In this document: positions 24,335-33,557 of the stretch, piece by piece
Position numbering within the stretch: position 1 is the first letter of the stretch
Layout of the letters: every line of letters starts with the position of its first letter
Origin: Thermoplasmatales archaeon
GTDB taxonomy: Archaea; Thermoplasmatota; Thermoplasmata; Thermoplasmatales; Thermoplasmataceae
Length of the DNA: 64,000 nt
Reading direction: 5' to 3'
NCBI GenBank assembly: GCA_014874365.1
Contig: JACWAH010000026.1
Span: 62,001-126,000 of the forward strand
The notes under the pieces: model-generated
What the model was told of the DNA's origin: nothing
The model's input: only the letters and a program-made list of their open reading frames with translations
The model's database searches: none
Position numbers and translations under genes: made by a program

Positions 24335-26695
24335 TCATTCTACCCTGGCCAAACTGCTAGCCGAGTTGCCAGATGGGTCAACCAGGTGAAAGCCGTAGAA
24401 AGTGGCAGAAAACTGTCCTATTAATCCATAGGTCATCAAGACGTAGGAAAAGACAGCTTGATTTGTTGGAAAGCTGGACATGTTAAGCATCGCAGACAGG
24501 TTAGAGAAAGATATTACAGTGCTATTACTGATGATAACAAGCGAACTGCTATTGACCTGGTAATAATGATCTTGAGTCAGAGAAGGGTCATAGCCAATTA
24601 TAATGCTGTCTGCGCCTCCATAATAAGTTATCATTACCCCTGCAATCAACGAGGAATTGCTGGAGTAATATGAATAATATGCCGGGCCGCTCCGTATGTC
24701 AGTTATGCCATACTCCAGGCTATATCTGCCTGCAGCAAGTTCAGAGACATTAATCGTGGATGATACTGATGAGATACTCCATGTTTTTCCCTGCCGCTTT
24801 TCGTCAAGCGAGAGATTAAAGCCAACTGGCTGAAAAGTGTACCCGAACGATCCATTTCCAGTCGTTGAAGTTGTAGAGTAATTCCATCCTGGAAACACAG
24901 GATTTTTAGTTGAAGATGTACCGTTGGAAAGGTAAGATGGCATAGACATGTTAGGATTACTGATTGGGAAGCTAGAGGATACCTGTAGTTTTCCGGAGGC
25001 AAAGGCAGAAGCTATGTTCCCATAATAAGCTTCTACGCTGAAGCTGACATTATTGCGCAGTAAATCCGCGTAAGTATTGGGAAATATTTCGACGGAATTG
25101 TTCCCAGGAAACACCGGAGAGTTCGCATGCCACAATAAACCGTTTGGATCATTAGTCAATTGCATGGCTAGCCCTAATATCCTAAAGTTAAGATCGACAA
25201 CGGACGGATCACCGTATAAGGGACTGTACGTGAGGTTCAATTTCATTTCAGAAATATAACCTGGAGCCCAAATTGGATCCTGTGCACTCCAAACGCTGTT
25301 GATTTGAATGGGTGAATGGGTGGTGGAGACATCGTAAACAACAAGCCCACCTGCCCCTATGATTAGTGCGATGAATAAAGCAGCGACCCTTTTTTGGCTC
25401 CCCACGCTTAACCGTATTGAGGAAAGTATGTGATGGCCGGGATGGAATCCTTCAATCTTTCTGCTCTTGAATTCCTTCAGGAAATCGGGAACAACCAGCA
25501 GAATCAAATAAGGCCAGTAAGCTATGTAATTCTCGAGAACCCTGAAGTTAAAAATGAATATAAACATTGGAAAAGCGAAGAACGTATACTTAAGTTGATC
25601 ATAATACGTTAAATAAAGCACAAAGAATATCAGTAGTACCATCACAAGTATTGCCAGGAACACCGTAGATGAAATATTTACGTAACCTGCAAATGATAAA
25701 ACTGACGGCCCCAGCCCGATACCGAGGATTGGCTGCGTCTCAACGGAGAGAACGTGCCTGAGCCACTGCGTGGGCTGCATCCAAATAAAAGGAGCATTTG
25801 TGATAAGAAAACTGGCCGCGCCACCTATTATAAATTCAATTTCCGATCTGGGCTTCCTTCCCGTCTCTCTGTAAAGGAAATACATGAAGAATGGCAATAT
25901 TATCGCAGAAATTTGTTTAAGTGACAGCGATAGCCCAAAGAATATACCAGACCAAAGAGGTTTCTTCCTTGTGAGATATGCGAGCGCCAGGAAGAAAACC
26001 CAGATGATGTCGTCGTCTCCAGTCAGAGAGTAATACAAGTATTGACCTGTAAGAACCATTGCCAAAATCAAAAATGGGAGGGCGTCTTCCAGCCCTTTCT
26101 TCTTAAAATTGTAAATAAGCAAAAATAGAGAGGCGATTGCAAAGAAAACTATAACCTCGTAAGACCTTAAATTAAGCAGTACAGCAGGGATAAACATTAA
26201 AACGGAGAGACCTGGGTAGACAAAAAAATCGACTGGACCTCCTGTTGTCAGGGGCGTAATCGAATAAGGGGACATGTGGGAATACGCAAAAACTCCCGCC
26301 ATATTGCTGTCGATGTAAGGATCCAGCCCATGAATGAACTGGTATGCCGCAAATGTATTACTTGCAAGTTCGTCGGTTGCATATACGGGAAGCAGGTTTG
26401 TAAGCAGCTCCCCAAATATTAGGACGGAAATTGCGAATCCCAAATACGGAAGGTAGCGCACAAATCCAGGTTCCTCGTCTAGAAAGACTGAGAAAATCAC
26501 CAGCACTGAGCCTATTGCAAGCAGGAACCAGTCCATGACCAATACAGGCAAGACTAGATATCCAATGGCATACCACGCTAGAAATGCATAACTAACGAAA
26601 ATTGATCCATATAGGATATAGAGTGCCCGCCTGATTTCAAGTTTGCGAAGAAATTCGCGAAATGCGTTTGGAGTGTGTTCGCCCAAATCGTCCAA
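24335..26695 (-). CDS. large GT-C-like polytopic membrane protein with C-terminal extracellular domain
   Basis: The first 450 residues contain about a dozen hydrophobic spans, with an acidic loop NLLPVYATDELASNTFAAYQFIHGLDPYIDSN after an early span. This layout resembles GT-C glycosyltransferases that use lipid-linked sugars. Residues about 460-786 are an Asn/Ser/Thr-rich, beta-type domain with many N-glycosylation sequons (NSSSL, NGTSS, NYSTT), which would lie outside the cell. The TTG start is the best available. Length is 786 residues. No exact family is recognised. It sits in a run of three similar proteins, next to GT2 and GmhA genes, so a role in surface glycan assembly is inferred. Confidence 0.7.
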   Translation of the reverse strand: MDDLGEHTPNAFREFLRKLEIRRALYILYGSIFVSYAFLAWYAIGYLVLPVLVMDWFLLAIGSVLVIFSVFLDEEPGFVRYLPYLGFAISVLIFGELLTNLLPVYATDELASNTFAAYQFIHGLDPYIDSNMAGVFAYSHMSPYSITPLTTGGPVDFFVYPGLSVLMFIPAVLLNLRSYEVIVFFAIASLFLLIYNFKKKGLEDALPFLILAMVLTGQYLYYSLTGDDDIIWVFFLALAYLTRKKPLWSGIFFGLSLSLKQISAIILPFFMYFLYRETGRKPRSEIEFIIGGAASFLITNAPFIWMQPTQWLRHVLSVETQPILGIGLGPSVLSFAGYVNISSTVFLAILVMVLLIFFVLYLTYYDQLKYTFFAFPMFIFIFNFRVLENYIAYWPYLILLVVPDFLKEFKSRKIEGFHPGHHILSSIRLSVGSQKRVAALFIALIIGAGGLVVYDVSTTHSPIQINSVWSAQDPIWAPGYISEMKLNLTYSPLYGDPSVVDLNFRILGLAMQLTNDPNGLLWHANSPVFPGNNSVEIFPNTYADLLRNNVSFSVEAYYGNIASAFASGKLQVSSSFPISNPNMSMPSYLSNGTSSTKNPVFPGWNYSTTSTTGNGSFGYTFQPVGFNLSLDEKRQGKTWSISSVSSTINVSELAAGRYSLEYGITDIRSGPAYYSYYSSNSSLIAGVMITYYGGADSIIIGYDPSLTQDHYYQVNSSSLVIISNSTVISFSNLSAMLNMSSFPTNQAVFSYVLMTYGLIGQFSATFYGFHLVDPSGNSASSLARVE

Positions 26696-26839
26696 AAGGC
26701 TAAACGCAATAAGTTATACTAATTTTTTCTAAGCTGTCCGGAGAGATATCAAATTTTATCCTCAATCGAGTTAGTTCGAATGAATGTACTTCTCCTGACA
26801 ACCAATTCAGATAAACAACATTGTAACCAGTGTGAAAAA

Positions 26840-28438
26840 TCACGTCCCAAAAACTGTGTAGAAATCGTTTTCGTAAATCAGGTGATAGAACGGTGGAACC
26901 GGAGTACCCACCATCGTATCCATTACAACATAAGTAACATTAAACTGACCTATTAGGTTAAGGGTGTTGGACGTGTTTAAATCCGGGGTAAATATCAACA
27001 CGTATGCAGCTGCACTCTCCTTCCATTCTACTGGCTGCGTCAAATAGGCAAGAGGTTGGTATTCTGCAACTGGTATCCCGAATTCCCCCATAAGAACAAA
27101 TCCAATTTGACCGGATGCGGCAACTACACCAGAAGAATAGGCAGAAGCGAGTGCCTGTGCAGCTATTAACCCGTATGAATTATTTTCAGCATTACTTCCG
27201 ATCAGTCCAAAATAAGTGTGGGAAGTTCTTTCATAAGCGATGCCCCCCACAGAAGACAGTATGACTATTACTGCAAGAATCAATGGAGGGGCCACACTTC
27301 TTTTCCCATGAGGCACGAATAATATTTTCAACATTTTCTTACTGATTTTGAGAAAGAAAGGTGAAAGAAGGATGAACGAGTAAAGGTAGACAAAATAGGA
27401 TAGCCTGACCAGTAAAACCGGGTTGAATATGTTATAAATCATAAGAAAAACTGGAACTAGAAGCAAAGGCAACATGATCAGTATATCTCTCCTGGCGAGG
27501 TAATAGAAAGCACAAGCGACTGAGACAATAAAGAGTATTATGATTAGGGCCCATCCAAGAGGAACTATTGCAAGGATAGCCGAAGGTTGTCGCAAACTCT
27601 GGATGGAGGAAAGCACCGAATGTGAAGACGTGTAAATTGGCAGCATAGAAACCAATGCGCTATAAACTGAATTCTTTGATGGGAAAACTGAATCTATTAC
27701 CCACCATAGCCTCGGCAAATACCAAATGGCTACTCCGACAGCCATTGCGATCACTGAAATGACAGTTCTTAACAATACTCTCCTGTCCTTTAAGCCTGAA
27801 ACCAGAGTGCCAGCTACAACTACAACCAGCGAGGCCAACAAAATTATAGAACTGAGATCGTGTATAAATGGAACAACGAAGCTAATGGAAGCAATCAGGG
27901 CTATTCTTCTTCTACCAAGCACAATGCTATCATGAGAAGTAATGAGGGACAATAAAACCAGAATCAGAAGCAAAGCGACGAGTTGAGGGAGCCCTCCCCA
28001 GGTTTCCTCATATATTGAAGGGAAGTAAAGTGAATAGGCCAACCCAGCCAACGCTCCTGACTCCTTTCCAAATAGGTTTCTTGTAAGGTAAAATATTGGG
28101 ATGGAAGTCGCTGCAACTATAAAAATTGAAAATCCGGAAAGAATATAGATAGCATAGGCTGGTGATATGAGATAAAAAATTGCCGTGATTTCTGGCACCA
28201 CCGGCGGATATACCCATGCACTTCCAGGGTAGTGTATTGAATTGGCTGAAGGGACAAGCATTCCATTTGCTGCTATTTCTCTTCCTAATGAAAGATAAGT
28301 CTGCAAATCACCCGAGAAGTAACCGAATGGCGAACTTGAAATTACTACAATAGAGGTAAAAACGCTAAGAGCGAACAGCAGTAGCAAAAACCCTTTCGTT
28401 CCTATGAAATCAGCAAAAAAATTCCGGAAATTAATCAT
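26840..28438 (-). CDS. polytopic membrane protein, GT-C glycosyltransferase-like
   Basis: The 532-residue protein has twelve or so spans. Its first extracellular loop carries FGYFSGDLQTYLSLGREIAANG, with an acidic residue at the position GT-C enzymes use for the sugar donor, followed by HYPGSAWVYPPVVPEI. The C-terminal 110 residues form a non-membrane domain (YVVMDTMVGTPVPPFYHLIYENDFYTVF) like the soluble tail of PMT/STT3-type proteins. The start codon overlaps the stop of the DUF2079 gene (ATGA), so it is translated from the same operon. Substrate unknown. Confidence 0.7.
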   Translation of the reverse strand: MINFRNFFADFIGTKGFLLLLFALSVFTSIVVISSSPFGYFSGDLQTYLSLGREIAANGMLVPSANSIHYPGSAWVYPPVVPEITAIFYLISPAYAIYILSGFSIFIVAATSIPIFYLTRNLFGKESGALAGLAYSLYFPSIYEETWGGLPQLVALLLILVLLSLITSHDSIVLGRRRIALIASISFVVPFIHDLSSIILLASLVVVVAGTLVSGLKDRRVLLRTVISVIAMAVGVAIWYLPRLWWVIDSVFPSKNSVYSALVSMLPIYTSSHSVLSSIQSLRQPSAILAIVPLGWALIIILFIVSVACAFYYLARRDILIMLPLLLVPVFLMIYNIFNPVLLVRLSYFVYLYSFILLSPFFLKISKKMLKILFVPHGKRSVAPPLILAVIVILSSVGGIAYERTSHTYFGLIGSNAENNSYGLIAAQALASAYSSGVVAASGQIGFVLMGEFGIPVAEYQPLAYLTQPVEWKESAAAYVLIFTPDLNTSNTLNLIGQFNVTYVVMDTMVGTPVPPFYHLIYENDFYTVFGT

Positions 28439-30297
28439 CCGCTCAACTCAGTGACCTGAACTCCCGTGAATATCAGCGGCATTACCATGTGTAAATAGAA
28501 TGCCCTGAACTCCACCAATGAGAGAAAATCACTGGTGGAAAATACAAAATGAGCACTCTGTGAACCGCTTCCAAAATACGTCGAGTTTAATATAAGTTGA
28601 TAATCGATCGTAAGCCCGTCATATGAGGTGTTTGTCAATTGCAACCTGAGAGACTGATTTCCAGAATATTGAGGAGAATAGATTTCGAATGTTATATTGT
28701 AAGTGCCTGGGGACAAAAAAGTATATGGTCCGTAAAATCCAGCCCCTCCATCGTTTATTGGCGGGATATATTCCGATTGGGGCAACGAAAAGGAACCGGG
28801 TGCCAGGTCAAAACTACTCGGATTAAAAAATTCGTTCATTCCGACATAAGAAAATGTACCTGTGTAATTCCTTTCAAGGATAACTATTCCATCAAGTTCT
28901 GCAAAGATGCCGTATCCATAGTCATTGATTAGCCTGTTAGCCTGCCCGTATGCAGAATCTGAAAGATTGGACCCGAAGAATGACCCTCCGATGAAATTTT
29001 CGGCATATGGATCCAGGAGTGCGTAAGTCGGAAGATAACTGTAATTGATATTTTCTGGCAAGGTCCAGTTGTACAGGTAACTTAATTGAGGCATGTTGTC
29101 TTGAATCATTACTGAGCTACCCCTCGGAATCATTGATATTGCCTGTCTCAAGTACGAATCGTATTGTTGTGGTGTTATCTGATTACCTGTATCGTATGAA
29201 TATGGTAAACCCGTAAACTCCTGCCCAATTTGTTGATCGTACTGCGCAGTGAAAAGATTTCCGATGGGAGTGAGGAACGAAAATAGAATTACATTGAAGA
29301 CAAGCATGAATGTTGCAAGACTCTTGATAACTTTTCTGTTCCTTATTGCCTTTCCGAATCTTACAAGCCCTTTTGAAGCTGAAATAAACAGGACTGGAGC
29401 TATCAGGGCTGGATATTGGTAAAACATCAGGCTGAAATATGGTTCGTAATTGTTTGAATAAATGAAGAAGAAGAAAGGGAGGGACAGAATCATGTATTCA
29501 GGTGCCAGCAGTGCCAGGAACAGCACAGGGATCAGCAGATACAAAGGGTAGAAATAAAATAGCCCGGAAAAATTGACTGAGAAAATGACCCTGTTATTCG
29601 TATACTGGGAAACTTCTCCAAAACTGTACAAATAGATTACTGCGATATAAATAGCAATGGAAATAACAATTATCCCCATTGCAAATGAATTTTTCCAGCC
29701 TTTCTCCTTCCTTTCTGCAATAAGTATTATGATTGCTCCGAGGCCGATTATTGCCGGGACCAGAAAATCTGTGGCCATCGCCAGAATGGCAAATGCAAAT
29801 GATGCTCTTTTGTGCCCATACAGATAGAAACAGTAGAAGAGGAAAAAGAAAGTTGGGAAAATTGCCATAAAATGGAAATCAAACCAGGCAACCCCTCCAA
29901 GCGGATAATAAAAAAGGAAGGAAAGCGACAGTGCGGTGGAAATCCAGGGGCCGTGTCCAAACTTCCTGGATATAAAATATAATGGAATTGATCCGAAAAA
30001 TATCCACAGGCTCTGGAATACCAATAGAAAAGGTATTTCTCCGGTTAGCCCGAAAAAAGGAGCTAAAACCAGGTAAATTGGTTTTTGTATCTGGTAATCT
30101 CCCAAAGTGCCATGTCCAATAAGCCCGTGAAAGACAGAATAAATCAATTCATAAGAAACGCCGAGATCATATACACCGGCATGAAAGGTAAAAAATCTAT
30201 AGAGAGAAAGAGCAGAATAGGTTCCCCCGATAACAAGCCATGCGGCTATGACTATGAATATCTCGGGCTCTTCTTTCAATTTCGCCAATATTGTCAT
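28435..30297 (-). CDS. DUF2079-family large membrane protein
   Basis: DUF2079 proteins are polytopic membrane proteins of unknown function with a GT-C-like fold. The family signature is clear: FHAGVYDLGVSYELIYSVFHG, then LAPFFGLTGEIPFLLVFQS, and later GGVAWFDFHFMAIFPTFFF. About eleven spans occupy residues 15-360, followed by a 260-residue extracytoplasmic part (PRGSSVMIQDNMPQLSYLYN is a conserved element there). It overlaps the GmhA stop by 4 bases and the next GT-C gene by 4 bases, forming gmhA-DUF2079-GT-C. A role in adding heptose or another sugar at the surface is inferred from this order. Confidence 0.85.
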   Translation of the reverse strand: MTILAKLKEEPEIFIVIAAWLVIGGTYSALSLYRFFTFHAGVYDLGVSYELIYSVFHGLIGHGTLGDYQIQKPIYLVLAPFFGLTGEIPFLLVFQSLWIFFGSIPLYFISRKFGHGPWISTALSLSFLFYYPLGGVAWFDFHFMAIFPTFFFLFYCFYLYGHKRASFAFAILAMATDFLVPAIIGLGAIIILIAERKEKGWKNSFAMGIIVISIAIYIAVIYLYSFGEVSQYTNNRVIFSVNFSGLFYFYPLYLLIPVLFLALLAPEYMILSLPFFFFIYSNNYEPYFSLMFYQYPALIAPVLFISASKGLVRFGKAIRNRKVIKSLATFMLVFNVILFSFLTPIGNLFTAQYDQQIGQEFTGLPYSYDTGNQITPQQYDSYLRQAISMIPRGSSVMIQDNMPQLSYLYNWTLPENINYSYLPTYALLDPYAENFIGGSFFGSNLSDSAYGQANRLINDYGYGIFAELDGIVILERNYTGTFSYVGMNEFFNPSSFDLAPGSFSLPQSEYIPPINDGGAGFYGPYTFLSPGTYNITFEIYSPQYSGNQSLRLQLTNTSYDGLTIDYQLILNSTYFGSGSQSAHFVFSTSDFLSLVEFRAFYLHMVMPLIFTGVQVTELSG

Positions 30298-30851
30298 TCT
30301 TTGTTTAGTATTTGATCGAGCCTCATGCAGATCATGTGTATTGCTGCAATATGGATCTCCTGGATTATTGGGGTCATGTCACTTTCAACTCTGAGCGTCC
30401 TGTCTGCGATTCCCAGCAATTTTCCACCCTTAGACCCGGTCATTGCGAGCGTGAAAGCACCTTTCGCCTTTGCAGCTTCAATGCCCTTAATCACATTGGC
30501 AGAGTTTCCAGAAGTGCTTATTCCCGTAACAAAGTCATTCTTTCCAACCAGAGAGCGAACCTGCCGGGAAAACACTTCATCATATGCATAATCATTTCCT
30601 ATGGCGGTGAGAGCAGACGTGTTAGTCGTAAGAGCAATGGCTGGAAGCGGCTCTCTCTCTTGCAGAAATCTGCCCGTCAATTCTGCAACAAAATGCTGCG
30701 AATCTGCCGCGGAACCGCCATTTCCAAAAGCGACCAGTTTGCCTCCAGCTGAGATGGAGTCTGCCAGTTTCTGTGCCAAAAAGTCAATCTCCGCAGGAAC
30801 GACTTTTAGCCTTGCTTCTGAACCCACTCTAAGGTATTCGTTAAGATTCAA
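30294..30851 (-). CDS. gmhA: D-sedoheptulose 7-phosphate isomerase (phosphoheptose isomerase)
   Basis: GmhA converts sedoheptulose 7-phosphate to D-glycero-D-manno-heptose 7-phosphate, the first step toward activated heptose. The SIS-domain signature FGNGGSAADSQHFVAEL contains the zinc histidine, followed by GISTSGNSANV for phosphate binding and QEIHIAAIHMIC with the second zinc histidine. The 185-residue length is normal. The start is a TTG after GGGGGT. It leads an operon with the DUF2079 and GT-C membrane proteins. The kinase for the next step is probably HddA at 16.4 kb; the phosphatase GmhB and nucleotidyltransferase HddC are not in this window. Confidence 0.92.
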   Translation of the reverse strand: MNLNEYLRVGSEARLKVVPAEIDFLAQKLADSISAGGKLVAFGNGGSAADSQHFVAELTGRFLQEREPLPAIALTTNTSALTAIGNDYAYDEVFSRQVRSLVGKNDFVTGISTSGNSANVIKGIEAAKAKGAFTLAMTGSKGGKLLGIADRTLRVESDMTPIIQEIHIAAIHMICMRLDQILNKE

Positions 30852-30900
30852 TAAAACCCCCGATGAGGATAATGAATTAGTCTATTGAACTTTATTTATT

Positions 30901-31587
30901 TCAATCCGACAGTCCCAGCCAGAATTTTTCCTCAAGGTCAAGGATGCCTTTCGCACCGGTCTGGAAACTGCTTCTGGCAACTGGATCGTTTTCGTGCTCT
31001 CCAAGAACGTCTGCCATTGCCTCTTCGTGGTGAATTTCCAATTCCCTGTGGAAAGTGAAGTATTCTATATCCATGTTCCTGTATTTCATGTTTTTCTTCT
31101 TATAACTCTCAAGCCCCGGAATAATCTTGTCCCACATCGGAATCGCCATGTTTTCCAGTCCGAATTCAGCCCCAAGTGCTTCAAAATAGTTTCCTTCAAA
31201 ATAAGTCCGCATTCCATTCAGCCAGGCCTTTGTAGTTGGTAATTGCTTTCGTTTGACCATATCTGCGGGCTCTATTCCAATGCTCCTCAGATACTTCCTG
31301 TAGAGAAGTTCATGCCTTTTCTTAGGGTCCATGTCACCCAGCTCGGAAACCAGTATTGTCGTCAGGTTTTCCGCGTCATTTTCATCTGGTGTGTTAACCA
31401 GAAGCGTGGAAAGGATAGAGGGCCATTCTCTCGTAAAATGAAAGAATTCTACAGAGAATCTGGTAAACTCACTCTCGGATATATCGCCTTTAGCAAACCT
31501 ATCTATGAAAGCGTTCTTTGTTGCCGGATGCGCTTTTACCGAATTGTATACCTTGGCATAGAAATTCTCAGGTTCCTGACTCTGCAT
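30901..31587 (-). CDS. heme-oxygenase-like diiron oxidase (PqqC/TenA/CADD fold)
   Basis: The all-helical protein of 228 residues resembles PqqC and the iron-containing redox enzymes. A complete set of putative diiron ligands is visible: E82 (SELGD), H92 (KRHELLYRKYL), E141 (GAEFGLE), and H180, E184, H187 in FHRELEIHHEEA. The H-x3-E-x2-H spacing equals that of CADD-like oxygenases. TenA thiaminases lack this set. Substrate is unknown: CADD makes p-aminobenzoate from its own tyrosine, others cut fatty acids or amino acids. GGTGATC precedes the ATG as a strong ribosome site. It stands alone between gmhA and the HerA-like gene. Confidence 0.78.
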   Translation of the reverse strand: MQSQEPENFYAKVYNSVKAHPATKNAFIDRFAKGDISESEFTRFSVEFFHFTREWPSILSTLLVNTPDENDAENLTTILVSELGDMDPKKRHELLYRKYLRSIGIEPADMVKRKQLPTTKAWLNGMRTYFEGNYFEALGAEFGLENMAIPMWDKIIPGLESYKKKNMKYRNMDIEYFTFHRELEIHHEEAMADVLGEHENDPVARSSFQTGAKGILDLEEKFWLGLSD

Positions 31588-31661
31588 TTAGATCACCTTT
31601 GCATGCCAATACGTATATTAAGTTTTACTGGTTATTATAATGAATTAATTACTACCTGAAA

Positions 31662-33548
31662 CTATTTTCCTGAGACAACTGTATTCATATCTATCATAGA
31701 TCCAAATTCTTTACTGATGTAGTCATTAAAAAGTTCCCTGTTGAAATGTTCCGGGCATTTGATGTGACTCTTATCAACCTTAAAGAAGTTGTGATCTCTG
31801 AGATAGGACAGGACATAGGAAGCAAACTGCCTGTTTGGTTTGGCAACGGCTGAGAGAAAACTCCCAACATAAAAATCGCCAACTTTGGGCAACTTGAGCA
31901 ATTCCCCGCTTAGCATGTAAAAACGCGTGTTTCTTCTCTCCAGAATTGAGATGTTTTCCAGATCTGGCAGGAAGATCTCCCGACTGGCAAAATCAAGGAT
32001 TTTTGCTTTCAATTCTGACCCTTCTCCATTTTGTGTTATGAAGATCTTTCTTTTTCCCTTGTACGCCTGTAATTTCTTCAGTATTCTCTCTTTACCGTGC
32101 AGGTCGCTTATTTCAATTTCGCAAACAAATACCTGGGAATTGTCAGAAACAATCTGGTCCGGTTTGCTTCCGTTTATAACTGCTATCGGTAATGATTTGA
32201 GGCCAAGGTTTTGGGAAAAAATGATGAATCTTTCAAGCAGCACTGAATGAGTATCAATCCCTTTTGTTACAAAAATTGAAGGCTGACTTTCCTCCTTTCC
32301 GTGTCTTTTCACTGATTCGGCTATTCTCTGGGAAGCTACCTGCTGGTTTCCGGGATCCATTTTCATCGTTTTAAACGACTGAGGTTTTACAATAACTGAA
32401 TTTCGGTCTATCATTACAAACGAATAATATTGCTGGGAAAGTAATGTGCTGGACACAATTGGACGCAACTTAACTGTAAACATTTCACTGAAATAGTTGA
32501 GGCTTTTAAGCGACTGCTGGAAACAGAAAAAGTTGTTCACGTTGGAAAGAATCGCAGGCTTGAGTTTTTCATCCAGCGACGTAAATTCCTGAGTGGCCAA
32601 AATAAGGCTCACGCCGAATTTTCTTCCCTCGTTTAGCAGTGTGTATAAAAGGTTGTATGAAAGCTCCTGTGCTTCATCAATTATCACATATAATCGCTCG
32701 GTTGGTTTCTGCAAAAGAGAAGCCCAAATTTTACCAAGCAGTAGGGAACTTCCAATTTTTAAACTTGAGCGTGAGATTTTACCCTTTGAAAATTCTCCGG
32801 TCATTAACCCGCCTTTGCCACCCAAAAAGTCAGAAATTCTAAACGTATCATCATCGGATACGTAACCGGAGATTGTTTTGTCAGATAGTAAGCCAACTAA
32901 CTTATTCAACGCACTGGATGTGTACTCAAGCCAGTCCCGTTGATTGCTGGAGATTTTTTCTATGAAAGTTCCCAGCGTTCGGTTGGAAAGCATTTCCATT
33001 GTTTCAAGTAACCTCTTTCGATCCATTAATAAATTAGTGAATTCAGATAAATTTTGAACTTTCCCTTCCTCTGCCAAACCTGTCAACAGGTTGCCGATGA
33101 GAATCTCAAGCCTCGGTCCCCAGGTACCATGAGAAAAATCCTCATTCAACGCGAATAAATCCCTTAAGATTCCTGTTATCACGGGAACTGCTCCACCTTC
33201 CGTTGAGGATAAAGGATTCATCCTGATTGAGCGTTTGGAACCGTCTATAACAACCGGGCTGGATGAGAAATAATACAAATCATCAGGAGCCAGATTCGGG
33301 AGAACACTACCAGTCAGCGATCCATGAGGGTCAATAAGTAAGATGTTTGATTTGGTTTCGATTAAACCCCTTACTATGGAGTAAAGTAGACTGGTCTTTC
33401 CAGACCCTGATTTTCCGGTTATAAGAGAGTGCGAGCTAAAAGTAGATTCGGGGACTTTAATAAAAGTATCATCTAAAGCTGTCCCCAATACGATTCCGCT
33501 TACGTTATTATGGCGTCTTCTGTGTAAAGACGGTTCGTACTTATACAA
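31662..33548 (-). CDS. HerA/VirD4-like P-loop ATPase with a novel C-terminal extension
   Basis: Residues 1-400 form a FtsK/HerA superfamily motor: Walker A ITGKSGSGKTS (43-53), the NILLIDPHGSL block (68-78) seen in conjugative and DUF87 ATPases, Walker B LYVIIDEAQE (286-295) and the sensor SLILATQE (314-321). The remaining 230 residues, with SQVFVCEIEISDLHGKERIL and a later winged-helix-like HNFFKVDKSHIKC end, are not recognised. No membrane span is present. No NurA nuclease, relaxase or integrase is nearby. It starts (TTG) nine bases after the citrate synthase stop, so it may be cotranscribed with a housekeeping gene. DNA or protein translocation is inferred from the fold only. Confidence 0.75.
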   Translation of the reverse strand: MYKYEPSLHRRRHNNVSGIVLGTALDDTFIKVPESTFSSHSLITGKSGSGKTSLLYSIVRGLIETKSNILLIDPHGSLTGSVLPNLAPDDLYYFSSSPVVIDGSKRSIRMNPLSSTEGGAVPVITGILRDLFALNEDFSHGTWGPRLEILIGNLLTGLAEEGKVQNLSEFTNLLMDRKRLLETMEMLSNRTLGTFIEKISSNQRDWLEYTSSALNKLVGLLSDKTISGYVSDDDTFRISDFLGGKGGLMTGEFSKGKISRSSLKIGSSLLLGKIWASLLQKPTERLYVIIDEAQELSYNLLYTLLNEGRKFGVSLILATQEFTSLDEKLKPAILSNVNNFFCFQQSLKSLNYFSEMFTVKLRPIVSSTLLSQQYYSFVMIDRNSVIVKPQSFKTMKMDPGNQQVASQRIAESVKRHGKEESQPSIFVTKGIDTHSVLLERFIIFSQNLGLKSLPIAVINGSKPDQIVSDNSQVFVCEIEISDLHGKERILKKLQAYKGKRKIFITQNGEGSELKAKILDFASREIFLPDLENISILERRNTRFYMLSGELLKLPKVGDFYVGSFLSAVAKPNRQFASYVLSYLRDHNFFKVDKSHIKCPEHFNRELFNDYISKEFGSMIDMNTVVSGK

Positions 33549-33557
33549 GCGGTTCGA

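Noticed and set aside
24900-26700. Possible S-layer protein reading of the Asn/Ser/Thr-rich part of the 786-residue protein
   Set aside because: The same frame continues into about a dozen membrane spans, unlike an S-layer protein; it is better read as the soluble tail of a membrane enzyme.
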